Source: Pomphorhynchus laevis
Lineage: Eukaryota > Acanthocephala > Palaeacanthocephala > Echinorhynchida > Pomphorhynchidae
Assembly: GCA_012934845.2 (NCBI GenBank)
Contig: WNNJ02003778.1
Location: forward strand, 1-64,000
Direction of reading: 5' to 3'
DNA length: 64,000 nt
Shown here in pieces: positions 34,658-44,999 of the stretch (its first letter is position 1; each line of letters starts with the position of its first letter). The position numbers were made by a program, and so were the translations under genes. A model generated the notes under the pieces. That model saw only the letters and a program-made list of their open reading frames with translations, did no database searches and was not told where the DNA came from.

Positions 34658-35634
34658 TTTTGAATTAGGGTGAAAGGATGTAAGTAATGCCTCTTTAGGG
34701 GAGTTTTCGCAAGTGGGTGAAGATCTTGAAGTTGTGATTTGACTGATCTACCGTTCACGACTTCATCCGGACGTAGTACTGCTGCTGACGATTTTTCCTC
34801 CAAGACAGATGTGGACGCCGTAACTTTTCCTGCTATGAGAAGTTGTTGGTAGCTGTTAATCCAATCCTTGGGCTGAAGTGAACGTCTACTAGTCAATTGG
34901 CATTGGTAGTAGTGAGCCTCGCTGTATAGAATACTGTATTGTTTTTCGTTCCATAATTTCAGAGGTCTTTCTAATACTTTTCGGATGTACGAAACTTTTA
35001 CAGATTGGATGCGCTGTAAGATCAGCTGAGGAAATACGATGGCCTTCATTAGACAGGGAGTATCGTGATCGCGCTCAACAGTTGCTTGTGAGTACAGTGA
35101 CGCCATAATAGCTACAAATTTGTGACTGGCCGTGCAAGCAGGGGGAGCAAAGAGATTTGGTGTCCATTGAATGACCTTGTTGTATATTTCGTCGATACCC
35201 GAAGCCGTTTGCTGAGCGAAGTGTGAGCATTCTTGGGGGTTAAGTTGTTGAATGTTGTAGGATGTATCAAATTGATCAATTGATGTTGATCTGACTGCAT
35301 TTACGGGTTCACATTGGTGGGATCGTTGATTCTGGGCCTGCTCAATGCTGTGACATTGTTCGAAATTGGAGAATCCCTGCGGGATCATCAAGATATCTTG
35401 GTTACTCGGGCTCGGTTTTAAGAAATTTGTATGTGCCAAATATGGATTGATGTTTTCGCCAAGCACTGATTCATGTGAAAGTTTAGGCGGTGCCAGGTTA
35501 CGCTTAATGCGACAATTTGTTGCTCTGCAGTTGGTGCATGAACGTCCTGCTTTTGCGCATTTACATCCTTTGCAAACTGAAGCCAGTCCATTGCATGTAC
35601 AACACAGAGGCTGGCTTGACGGTTTGCCTCGCAC
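34537..35634 (-). pseudogene. Cys-rich N-terminal part of the retroelement protein
   Basis: Starts MRGKPSSQPLCCTCNG. Residues of about 10-45 form a Cys cluster (CKGCKCAKAGRSCTNC..TNC) resembling the CXC motif of tesmin/TSO1 proteins, a known DNA-binding zinc fold. The rest is a linker without a recognisable domain, ending around LHPFTLIQ before the frame shifts at about 34660. The inferred role is target recognition or RNA binding for the element; this is not demonstrated. Confidence 0.65.
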
Positions 35635-35649
35635 TATAAATATTTTCGG

Positions 35650-37030
35650 TGTAGTTGTTTAGATTGTAGTTGTTGTGCTGAATGCCGATAGAGTGTTTTG
35701 ATTGTATATATTAACTTTAAGTAATAATAATTCTTGAGCCAACTCTCACACACACTCCTCGTTCAATTACGGATAAAACTTCCATTCATCTGCATCATCC
35801 TAACAATGCAAACAGTAAAGCTTTTCATTTCGTACATCATCTTTCTTATTCCTTCATCATATAAATACCTCTCATACTTCTTTCTTCTCTTCACGTACTC
35901 TTTACTCTACCTCCCCATATCACTTCTCAATAATTTACATCCCCTCGACAAAATCATATACAGTAACATCTCCGATTAACTGATTCAGCACTACACTCCT
36001 GTCACACATGCTCCAACCTATCTTAATTCTTCATCAAGCACCCCTGTCATTCCCACTTCTACCTGCTTTTCTCCCTCTACGCCTCCAGCTCTGTCTGTCC
36101 ATCATATCCTCGTAATCGTTTTCCTTCGCGTGATCGCTGTATTATCATAACTAACTTAAAGCTTCCCGAATCTGCTTCTCCACAATCTCGCCTCGATGGT
36201 GATGTATATGCTTTCAGGTATATCCTAGCAACCATTCTTCCTTATGATAATTCATCCCTCTTCAATATTATCGCTCCTGTATCTTTTATCCATTACACAA
36301 ATCAACTAAATTCAATCATCTCAATTCAATCATCTTGACGCTTTCCCGTAGCAACTCCCGAATAGTGCAAGGTTTAACCTGGATTCAAAGTTGAGTACTG
36401 GAACTAGAATAATGAAGAGAGGTAACTCGGACTATTTAAAGACCGAAGCGATTTACCTCCATCACTAGATCTGCTTTCCCCGACAGCAAAGTAATACTCC
36501 ACTTTCCTGCAGATAAACTAGTCCACTGCAATGACCGGCTACGTTTAGTTTTCCCATTCCGTACAACCACCCAAGCGAACACACACGACTTTGACAATTC
36601 CTCTGGTCAATGGTGAGCTGTTCAACTTTTGATTTTGATCCATTAAATTGTTTCTTATCGTAATTGTCTTTGTTTTTTTTCACTTATCTGCTATCCATAT
36701 CCTTTAGCATTCCAATGCAATTTCCTGCAAGGAAACACACTTTTGTTCAGATCTCTGTTGTCCCCCATATGCTCTGATAGTCCAATATTTTCTGTTGCGA
36801 GAAAACAATATCTCATTGACCCACTTCCGCTTTCTTAAGATTAATCCACCGTTGGGATCATAAGAGAGATTCGAGCTAGTCCATCAATGAACTAACTCTA
36901 CGACTGATACACGCCAGTCAGTTATTTAGCCGCCTGAATATCGATGTGTTGCCCAGATCGCGTAGCGAAGAGGTTAACTGACAATAGTCGATACCAGAAC
37001 TAAACCTATAACTAGACGACGGATCGGTTG
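35650..37030. other. No gene seen
   Basis: About 1.4 kb of moderately AT-rich, CT-skewed sequence (35720-36340 is notably C/T rich on the plus strand). Short frames (35734-35979, 36465-36683) show no motif. I see no repeat structure or RNA gene. Confidence 0.5.
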
Positions 37031-37034
37031 AACC

Positions 37035-37085
37035 TACTCCCGGGGGCCTGGATCAATAAAATAGTATTTTATTATTATATTTCGC
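37035..37085 (-). repeat. Member of a GCGAAATAT...TTGATCC repeat family
   Basis: The minus strand reads GTTAGCGAAATATAATAATAAAATAC..TTTATTGATCC. The same pattern, with an upstream CTGATGA or CTGAAGA and a short hairpin, occurs at 38786-38852 and 41424-41482. The CTGATGA-hairpin-CGAAA layout recalls a minimal hammerhead or its remnant. Confidence 0.5.
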
Positions 37086-37756
37086 TAACTTGTAATCCAT
37101 CATTATAATCGAAAACAAAACAACAACATTAACAGGATTAAAATAACAGAAACAAACATGCCTTGTTTTTATTTCTCATGATGCTCTTTTAGCTAGCATC
37201 ATTTATAACATAAAGATATGTAATATATGTTTATACGTGATATTAATATTAACTTAATACATATATTTTCACCCAATTGCCCTTCGTCCTCTAATTTTCG
37301 CCCATGTGTTGAGTGTGTACACCATGACTCAATACAGCATATTCGTTCAGAGTAGGTACTTCATAAAACCACCAAACTAGCACCGATGTTGAAACCATTG
37401 TCCTACGTTGAAAGATCACTTCTTATTGAGACCGTCAGGTAGACTCGCCGGTACATCGACATGTGTATGGTTTGACAAATTTTTTATCAATTAAATCATC
37501 CTCTCCGAGGATGTATTCATCTGCGCCCATCAGATCAATCAGTTTGTATTAGCAGATACGATTGAATTCCAGATCTTGAGCCATTCTGGAAAATGTACAA
37601 TAAAATCTAAAAATTTCTCGATTTGAATACAACTACGGAACATAAAAAAATTATGTTATGAACGGCATCAACAACTGTACTTATTCGACTCCATCAAATT
37701 CTTTGAATTATGGATCGTGTTCAAGCCTTAAATCATGTCGCATTGGCACACTTTTC

Positions 37757-38177
37757 TCATTTTATAGTTTTTTTAACTTGGATAGTTTCATATAGTTTCG
37801 CGTAGTTAAGTGGTGTCAATTGTTCAAAATCTATACGATTCATATCATCTCTCGATAAAATTAGAAACTCAACTATTTTTGCATAATCTCCCATTGTTGC
37901 GAGGTGTATCACAGCTTGACCATCTGTATTCTGTATTTGATAGCTTGCATTATATTCAATCAGAAGTCGAACCTGCCGAATACTACCATACGAGCAGCCA
38001 AATATAAATGCGTACTGTGCTATCTTCATTGTAGCATAAATTTGGATTTAGTTCATATTGTAATAGGTACTTGAGAAGATCTATATTTTTGCTCAAGATT
38101 ACACTTCTAATTGGATTATTGCCTGCCGAATCCACTTTATTACGACTTCCGCCTTGATCATTCCACCTTCTCAACAT
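37757..38177 (-). pseudogene. Ankyrin-repeat fragment, frameshifted
   Basis: Two overlapping frames (37983-38177 and 37757-38029) together read as about four ankyrin-like repeats: AGNNPIRSVILSKNIDLLKYLLQYELNPN, then FGCSYGSIRQVRLLIEYNASYQIQNTDGQAVIHLATMGDYAKIVEFLI and TPLNYAKLYET. A frame change of one base falls around 38000-38035. Upstream, at about 38190, the minus strand has CTATAG ahead of the coding start, a possible 3' splice site. It could be a host exon with a sequencing or genuine frameshift, or a retro-pseudogene. Ankyrin repeats bind other proteins; no specific function can be given. Confidence 0.55.
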
Positions 38178-38440
38178 CGTTAGAACCTATAGCAAACATC
38201 AGTGGGATAACTTCATCTGACCTGTTTAATTCTACATCACTGGTATTTTTGAGTAGAAATTTAACATTTTACGTATGTTAAATAATCAATCATACGTTAG
38301 ATTTTCGTATGATAATTATAAAAAAGCTATGAGTTTGTATGCTGTTGAAATATTAATAATTATTCTTTTGATTATGGCACGACCTATACTCACAGGTATA
38401 TTTCCTTTCTTGATACAGTAGGATGCTACTAATCAGCTTA
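38178..38440. other. No gene seen
   Basis: AT-rich, non-repetitive sequence between the ankyrin fragment and the hammerhead-like repeat; nothing recognisable. Confidence 0.4.
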
Positions 38441-38490
38441 GTGGATCTCATCAGCTGTTGACCCAGATCTACATTTCACGTTTCGACCCT
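38440..38490 (-). ncRNA. Hammerhead-like repeat fragment
   Basis: On the minus strand: GGGUC-GAAA (38489-38481), CGU-GAA-AUG-UA, then CUGAUGA (38454-38448) and GAUCC (38447-38443), which pairs with GGGUC through one U-G pair. It is the same family as 19134-19180. A facing relative on the plus strand at 38619-38654 keeps CUGAUGA but has lost GAAA, so the two form an inverted pair about 130 bases apart. Confidence 0.5.
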
Positions 38491-38785
38491 TATTATCTGC
38501 TTACTCTGTACACTCACGTCTATCGCGATCCAACGCTACATCCATAAGGCTCGCTGTTCCAGTTGTGTAGAAATACATTTCTGTATATTACTTTGAAGTG
38601 AAATGTTATATTATTTTTAACGTGAAATGTAGGTCTGGGTCATCAGCTGATGAGAATTTAATTTATTGTGTAATTTAACTTATAATATAATATTATAGAA
38701 AATTATAAAATATTGTTATTTTTTTATAATATACAAAAATATGTTATAAATTATTTTATATTTATCTTTCTTAATATGAAGGTTG

Positions 38786-38852
38786 TCTCTAATTCTGATG
38801 ATGCTAGCATCAGCTAGTAAAATATAAAAAATAGTAATTTATTGATCCGGAT
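38786..38852 (+). repeat. CTGATGA-hairpin-AAATAT repeat
   Basis: CTGATGA followed by a hairpin (GCTAG/CTAGT-type arms), then AAAATATAAAAAATAGTAAT and TTATTGATCCGG. It matches the family at 37035-37085 and 41424-41482. The CGAAA core is mutated to GTAAAA here. Confidence 0.45.
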
Positions 38853-38869
38853 CTGCCGTGCACTAATAC

Positions 38870-39290
38870 TCTGTCTATAACTAATACTCTCTAACTTAAT
38901 GTTATATTGTCACTCACTCATTTAATAAGTATGTTTCTAGATTTATTGAATAAAACAATCTGTGGTATTCTATCCATTAAGTCGCACTTTTCTGAACCCT
39001 TAATTCTCAACGCTTGATTCAATAAATCAAACTCAATCAATGGACTCAATGATTCTCCCGACCATGTTCGAGGGTAAATCTGAAACAACATCAGTTGAAT
39101 AAAATCACTAGATACGAACTTTCGAAAAATGTCTCGATGAGATGTCTGACCTCAATGCCTCTCGTCCTCCCAACAAAATGCATATGCTTATCAACTACGT
39201 GTCGACAAAAGTCTATGAGCTAATTGTAAAGTGCACAACATATGAAGCGAAGGAGATCCTGACCGAAACATTCCTAAAGCCATAAATTTT
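38870..39290 (+). repeat. Gypsy LTR end with gag 5' fragment
   Basis: Matches the LTR (8925-9040), then the leader and the first gag codons of the element at 5045-9045: MSDLNASRPPNKMHMLINYV near 39140, and LTETFLK before 39290. Homology stops abruptly at 39290. The copy is over 90 percent identical to 5070-5400 by eye, so it is a recent truncated or recombined insertion. Confidence 0.75.
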
Positions 39291-39299
39291 AGGCACTTT

Positions 39300-40045
39300 G
39301 CCACTAAGTGGCATAGTACTTAAAATTTGTGGATCATTGTTCATTTTAGTAAGTAACAAAATTTTTTTTATATTTATCCTTTAAGTAATAATGTTACATT
39401 GGCGAAACATTATTACCTTGGAGGTATATATTGGTACTATAGCGTGGGTCTCGACGACAGTTTAATCTATTCAGTCCACATTATATATAACATCTAAATG
39501 AGTTTCAGGGAAGTAAAGTTATAAATTTATAACATTATTTAAATGTGTAAATTCCTTTCGAATTTGCAAAGGCAGCGCTTCCGTAGAATTTATTGTATCG
39601 CTTACAAAAGAATTTCGTTTCCAATCGTATTTTTTCGTATTAGACTGTTTTAACTAGATATGGCAACAATGTAGCACATGTTTATAAACCACGAGGGGTA
39701 CCCCATCTGGATACATTACGTTAGATGACAGACAGTATCAAGGGTCATTTCATGGCACTAAAATCATTATCACATGGCCATTATACTAGGCTTACTAGAC
39801 TACCACACGGATCGATAAAATCATGCAATTGTCTTCCAGACTAAGTAGTGAGATCCGATCTAAAGCTATTTAAGTCCGTAATTCAATATTCTTATATTTT
39901 TAACAAGAACCGCCGACGTTTTCCTTGAAATCTGTGTTAATTTGAATTGTACAATTTTGTGAGCAGCCCAAACAGTCATTTTGACTAAGCTCAATATCGA
40001 TAATAATATTGTTTTCACACCAAATTAATCATTATTGAAGTTTTA
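39300..40045. other. No gene seen
   Basis: AT-rich sequence. Part of it (about 39925-40030, around TTTGAATTGTACAAT and ACAGTCATTTTG) recurs at 40608-40675 in the same orientation, on the far side of a small RT fragment. Confidence 0.5.
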
Positions 40046-40349
40046 ATCAATAAGTGTTGGGTCATCCTATGTATTTGTTATGTAAATTATAGACTTATAT
40101 TCTATTAAAGAAATAGGTCTCTTTCCAGATAACAATTTCGGATTCAGAAAAAAGAGAAACTCAACGCAGGCGGTAAATTACATACAAAACTGTTTAGAAA
40201 GTCATCGTTTGCCAAAATAATTTATTCGTTAGACTTTACAGCAGCTTTCGACTCCATAGAACATGACTATATATTCGACGCGCTTATCAGATGCAATATT
40301 GAAGTTTGAATCAATAAGTCTTTGGTCATCCTATGTATTTGTTATGTAA
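40046..40349 (+). pseudogene. Short LINE RT fragment between direct repeats
   Basis: Bases 40125-40300 encode NNFGFRKKRNSTQAVNYIQN and YSLDFTAAFDSIEHDYIFDALIRC, the RT motif 2 and 3 region of a non-LTR element. It is bounded by two copies of a roughly 50 base sequence (GTCATCCTATGTATTTGTTATGTAAATTAT at 40062-40091 and 40325-40354). It is a fossil. Confidence 0.65.
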
Positions 40350-40680
40350 ATTATATTATTTTGACTATTATATACTATTAGTATAATATTAATCTATTAT
40401 ATTAATTATATCAACATATTGGATATATTAATTATAGTAATATATTAGATATATTAATTAAATGATTATATAATTATATTAATATATATTATAAATTAAT
40501 ATATCACTATTATATTTTAGATGATTACTGACATCATATTTGATTAAAGTCTGATAGTTTTAATTAATTTATTAATTTATTTGTTTCATTGAAATTTATA
40601 ATAATTTGAATTGTACAATCATGTGAACGGGCAAAACAGCCATTTTGGCTAAAGCTTTATATTGATAATATTAAAAATAA
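40350..40680. other. AT-rich stretch
   Basis: Mostly ATATTAATTATA sequence with no gene; ends with the direct repeat shared with 39925-40030. Confidence 0.6.
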
Positions 40681-40689
40681 CATTATAGT

Positions 40690-40830
40690 GTCATCTCCAG
40701 CGTGGTGAGGTCCACCACCGCTGATTGTAGTGTACAGTTATGCTGATAGGATTCAAACAACCACGCGAGGATAATGCCAAAAAGAACAATGAAGAATAGC
40801 GGATCGTGTAAGCAATATTCACAATAGTAT
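40690..40830 (+). repeat. Partial copy of the hammerhead-bearing repeat
   Basis: Shares with 19175-19259 the string GAGGTCCACC..CGCTGATTGTAGTGTACAG, the block ATGCTGATAGGATTCAAACAACCAC, and the end AGCAATATTCACAAT that is also at the outer left edge of the 18952-19259 insertion (inverted). It shows the 3' extent of the family unit. The ribozyme-like head is truncated. Confidence 0.7.
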
Positions 40831-41034
40831 TATAGTTTCATTTGAGTTTGTTGTATAATTCATTGACTGTAACCGTACGATGCGATTAAGAACTTGTAAC
40901 GAGTTTTCTCCAATGACACCGCGAACACTCTTCAAAACAAAGTTTAAAAAAGTCATCCGAATGTTTCCCTAATTGTTTTGCAGCTAGCTCAATAGCTTTA
41001 TTTGTGGGCCCTTTTTCATTGCGTTGTGTGTAAA

Positions 41035-41356
41035 GGATTTATTTTAACGTGGCAAATGCGTGCCAGCGCACGATTACATGACCACAACAAAACAAGACTG
41101 TGAATCAGGTGTCGAGAAGGTGTGAACGGAGGAGGTGTTTGAATGTGATAAAGGAGGGAGCGCGGTGGACGTCGAGAGGGAGTTGATTCCAGGCAAGTGA
41201 GGCGGCGACGAGGAAGGATCGGAGACCGTAGTTGTTGGAGTAATTAAGAACGTGGAGTAAGTGTACCTTCAAAAGTTGTCGAAATCGTGTCAAAAATTCA
41301 AACAACAGTGAAATCAGCTGGTTACCGCTAACCATAGCAGCACTTGCCCAAAGCAA
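41035..41356 (-). pseudogene. 3' end of a jockey-like LINE
   Basis: The minus-strand frame 41105-41356 encodes the RT tail: NYSNNYGLRSFLVAASLAWNQLPLDVHRAPS, ending LLRSHLLDT. The same tail ends 60940-61458 (NYSNNYGIISFLVAAQLAWNQLLLDVRRAPS). The 3' untranslated end (41042-41100, GGCAAATGCGTGCCAGCGCAC) is shared with 60880-60940 and 48284-48330. It is 5'-truncated. Confidence 0.8.
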
Positions 41357-41423
41357 ATTGCTGTGATCGTTTTAAACTTTTTAATGTAAAGCATGTAAAT
41401 TTAAAAAAAAATTGTAATTTTCT

Positions 41424-41482
41424 GAAGATGATAACAGAAGTTAGCGAAATATCAAATAAAATTTCTTCTTTTTGATCCAGCT
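41424..41482 (+). repeat. CTGAAGA-hairpin-GCGAAATAT repeat
   Basis: CTGAAGA, a hairpin of the form GATAAC-AGAA-GTTAGC, then GAAATATCAAATAAAAT and TTTGATCCAG. Same family as 37035-37085 and 38786-38852. Confidence 0.45.
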
Positions 41483-41499
41483 CCAATAATTATTTACGA

Positions 41500-41830
41500 A
41501 CATTAGTATTCAAACGAATAATCAACGAGCATTACATGCTTCTTCTATTAAGAAGAACGCACTAATTTTAATTTAATGATTAAATAATTGTTTTTTATTT
41601 TTAATGGTTGATAAAAATGATTGCATAATCATTTTTATTTAAGGATGAACAAATTGTATATTTTGTTCTTTGTTCCTGATTATTATTTTCTGACTCCTGG
41701 AGTATCGGATACCGATCCTGATGCTGATGATTCTTCAGATTTATAGATGCACTAGGAGCGGGGCTTGGAATCATTTATCAGTTCATGTTAATCTTATCAA
41801 CATGTGATTTTTTGTTTATTGCCAATGATA
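41500..41830. other. No gene seen
   Basis: AT-rich, with a fold-back AAAAATGATT-GCAT-AATCATTTTT at about 41611-41634 and no coding signal. Confidence 0.5.
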
Positions 41831-42115
41831 CAAATCGTTCGACGAAGCGATTCGGTAATTTACCGCAGTTTCTGAACAAAGCAATGCATACGAGCATATT
41901 CTAACGATTTTTCTGAATGGAATGAGCTATTCTTACATGCGTCAACGCATTTTAGAAGCAAACGTCTACGAATTGACCTTGTTCAATTTACTTCAATTCA
42001 CACACGATGTTTCACTTCCATCCTCTGTCAATGCCATCGACAAGAATTCGAATTTCTTTGGCTGAAATAACATGTATCAACGCTTTATCATCAAAGCAAA
42101 ATCATTATACTAATT

Positions 42116-42352
42116 ATGAATCAAAGAAATCGAAATGATTCTACAGAACAGAACAAGAATAAATGCATCTACTGTGGTCATCTGTGGCATGAACGTATTC
42201 GATGCCCAGCTCAAAACGCCAAATGTTTCAAATGCGGTAAAATGGGCATTTTGCAAATATTCCGATTACAAAGATCTTTTAATGTATCTGGAGTTTTGAT
42301 TGCAGTTTATGTCTGCAGTTTTGTCTGTAGTTTTCATAAACATCATCTGTAG
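42116..42352 (+). pseudogene. Gypsy gag zinc-knuckle fragment
   Basis: Contains the two CCHC/CCHC-like knuckles CIYCGHLWHERIRC and CFKCGK, which in this family bind the element RNA. Upstream gag sequence continues in another frame from about 41840 (LVQFTSIHT-type remnants). Confidence 0.7.
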
Positions 42353-42354
42353 CA

Positions 42355-42843
42355 ATGCCAAAGTGCGTCATCCCTGCCAAAGTGGAAAAGGTTCAGTCAA
42401 TGGCTCTTGTCGACACAGGAAGTTCAGATAATTTTATCAATAAGAAATTTGCACACGATAATCAGCTAAATTTTATGAGCTATAATCAAACTGTAAATAT
42501 GGCGTCTGTTTCACAGTTTAAAAAGACATCATACTGCTGTTATGTTGATATATCATTCAATGACTTGTATTGCAAATTAATCAAATTATTAATAATGTCA
42601 ATGCTCTGTACACCAGGGATTCTCGGACATCCCTTCCTTAGTCAACTTAAATCTGTAAGGTTTGATTTTGACGGTGATCGAGAACAAATAACAGTTGGTT
42701 CAATGCAAAATATGCACACCGCATTTCCTCCATTATTTTCAAACCTTCTTGCTAATGTTCGACCTATTGCTATTCCATTGCAAAGATATTCACTTGCAAA
42801 CAAAATATTAATTCATGCTGAGGTGAAGGGTCTTTTACAATAA
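42355..42843 (+). pseudogene. Gypsy aspartic protease
   Basis: An open frame of 162 codons with the aspartic protease active-site motif ALVDTGSSDNFI (about 42400-42435), a flap region, and the second-half motif GILGHPFLSQL (about 42617-42650). Retroviral-type proteases act as dimers on the polyprotein. The frame then enters the RT N-terminus (RPIAIPLQRYSLANK) and hits a stop at 42841. The protease itself looks intact but is not in a working polyprotein. Confidence 0.75.
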
Positions 42844-43420
42844 GGCGTTATTGAACGAAGCAATAGCCCTTAGTGAGCACATGTGGTCATTGTCCGAAAT
42901 CATAATTCAACGATTCAAATGGTCATTGATTTTTCAAGTACTGTTAATCGATTCATCTTGCACGATGTATTTCCTTTGCCCAATATCAACGAGTTGATAA
43001 AGATAAGAAGATCGCATTCCTTTAGTCATCTAGATATGTCTGATGCATACTATTAAATTCCAATTACTGAGAAAGATAAACTGTATGCACGTTTTGAGGA
43101 TGATAGGCAACTGGTTCATTTAGGAATAATGCTTTTTGGTTTGACGAATGCAGTTGCTTGTTTTCAGCGTATTGTGAATAGCGTAATTGAAAATGAAAAT
43201 TTGTCTCAAACCTATTTGTATTTGGACAATATAATTGTAACATGTGATATTATCGAAGAATATGATGCAAACTAAGATCGATTTATTAGTGCTGTCAAAA
43301 GATTTAATATCAATTTATCGAAAGAAAATCCATCGTACAGACAACATGAAATAAAGTTTATTGGTCACATACAACAACGTGCAAGTACAACAACGTGCAC
43401 CGTTCATTGATTGAAAAAGA
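42844..43420 (+). pseudogene. Gypsy reverse transcriptase
   Basis: Broken frames with VVIVRNHNSTIQMVIDFS (about 42890), FPLPNINELI (about 42970), SHLDMSDAYY (about 43025), FGLTNAVACFQR (about 43135) and YLDNIIV (about 43220), where Asn replaces the second catalytic Asp of the usual YLDD. Stops at 42841-42875, about 43055 and 43275. Dead. Confidence 0.7.
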
Positions 43421-43849
43421 GAACTTTGCAATTGTTGAATCATTACGGTATTGGCATCAACACCTATTATCGCATTGTTTAAAGTTGATAACTTTAAACA
43501 ATGCGATAATATTTAATTATATAATTATCCATTGTTACATTAACCTAGAAATATAATTATAGTTTGACACAATATCTAGTCTAAATAATTTAAGCATTTT
43601 TATAAAAAATACAAAAAAATGATCTGGAAGAAATTTAGAGAAATAATATTTATACCAACGGTCAGTATCATTCATGTTTAATTGTCGTCGTTATAACAGA
43701 ATAAAAAACGAGAAAATCGTAAGATGGCATCTAGAATTTCGATATATTTTTTCGAAAAGGTAGTCAGAATGTCGCTGCGGATACATTATCCCAGTGTACT
43801 TCTACTGGTAAATTTCAACGATAACAGCTGCACGATATTTTGTGCAATC

Positions 43850-44560
43850 CAGGAATAACCATAATGTTACATAATATGAGATCAAAGCATGTACCTTTTT
43901 CAACAGAAGACGTCCGGTCAGTTACTGGCTATTGTTCAATTTTTAAGATTATAAAACAACAGCTCTGTTCAAAACCGCCGTCGATTTTAATAAAGGCGGC
44001 ACAATAAAGGGACCACTACCATCAAGATCGAATAATCGTTTTATCCTCACAGTTGTGAATAAATATTCTAGTTTCCTTTTTGCGTTTCCATGTGTTGACT
44101 GTTCTGTTCAACGACGATACGACATTTACAAGACTTTTTTATTTATTTGGCACGCCTGCATATCTACATTCAGATTAAGGATCAGCGTTTATATCACGAT
44201 AATTCAAAATATTCCCTGCATTGAACAATATAGCTGCAAGTCGATCATCACGTTATCACCCTTAAGGAAATTGTCAGGTCGAGAGGTACAATGAGGTAAT
44301 ATGGACTACAATTCGAGCATCCCTGCCATCTAAACCTATGCCCATTCATGGGTGTTCTATCTAATGCATTACATAATGTTCGTTCCTTGTTATGTACAGC
44401 GACTGCTTGTACACCACATGATCGTATATCTAGTTACCAACGGAGTTCAGCTACCGGCTTAGCACTACCTGATTGGCTAAGAAATTCTGAACCTGTTATT
44501 CTGAAGATAGAACACGCAGAAAAATAATGCCAAGCTACCGATATTGTGGAATTGTTACAA
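43850..44560 (+). pseudogene. Gypsy integrase remnants
   Basis: Frames include NPGITIMLHNMRSKHVPFS (about 43850), RFILTVVNKYSSFLFAFP (about 44035-44090), LFGTPAYLHSD (about 44150-44175) and a YNEVIWTTIRASL-type stretch (about 44290), in the order of an integrase core. Multiple stops and frameshifts. Confidence 0.65.
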
Positions 44561-44999
44561 GCAACCTAATAGTATGTCAGTGTCAGTTCGGAAAATGACC
44601 GTGAATTTGTTTCTACAGAAAAGTTGACTCCATTCTCGAACAACGTTGAACATTATTCGATCGATACTTGTCAAGCATCTAAAGATTTGAATAACCTATG
44701 TTAATTACAAGCATTCCATAACTAGATATCAACCAATAGCGGATGAGGAGAGTTCCCCTCAAACTTCCAAATTAAAAGAATCATCACCAGACGATTTCGT
44801 TATATTTGAAAATTAAAATTCTGTCCTTATTAATGATATTGATAATAAAAAATTATAGAATTCTGACTACTCGTTTTAGATTGCTTATTAAAAACCTACA
44901 AATCTCTCTTATAAATCTTTATTATTGTTTATTTCAATATTCATCTCAATTCTATTGTGAGGATAGCAAGCAGGATATGCGTTTAACATTAAAGATAAT

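Larger units (their letters stand above)
32393..35640 (-). mobile_element. Retroelement with Cys-rich domain, RT and restriction-like nuclease
   Basis: A minus-strand element of about 3.25 kb coding for one protein in three frames: 35634-34660, about 34657-34358, and 34339-32393. Order: CXC-like Cys-rich head, long linker, RT, CCHC-type zinc region, PD-(D/E)XK-like nuclease. Two frameshifts (near 34660 and 34350) break it, but the last frame is 648 codons without a stop, so decay is recent. A diverged relative lies at 28078-29004. Confidence 0.75.
41830..44815 (+). mobile_element. Second Ty3/gypsy-like element, dead
   Basis: Plus-strand order gag (41840-42330), protease (42355-42843), RT (42843-43420), RNase H end (about 43740-43790), integrase (43850-44560), ending near a DDFVIFEN motif (44790-44813). 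No LTR could be identified at its edges. It is related to 5045-9045 in its zinc knuckles but well diverged. A perfect 21 bp hairpin at 43466-43510 lies between RT and RNase H. Confidence 0.75.

Noticed and set aside
35650-37030. Host gene in the CT-rich region
   Set aside because: No frame longer than about 80 codons, no motif and no splice pattern I could support.
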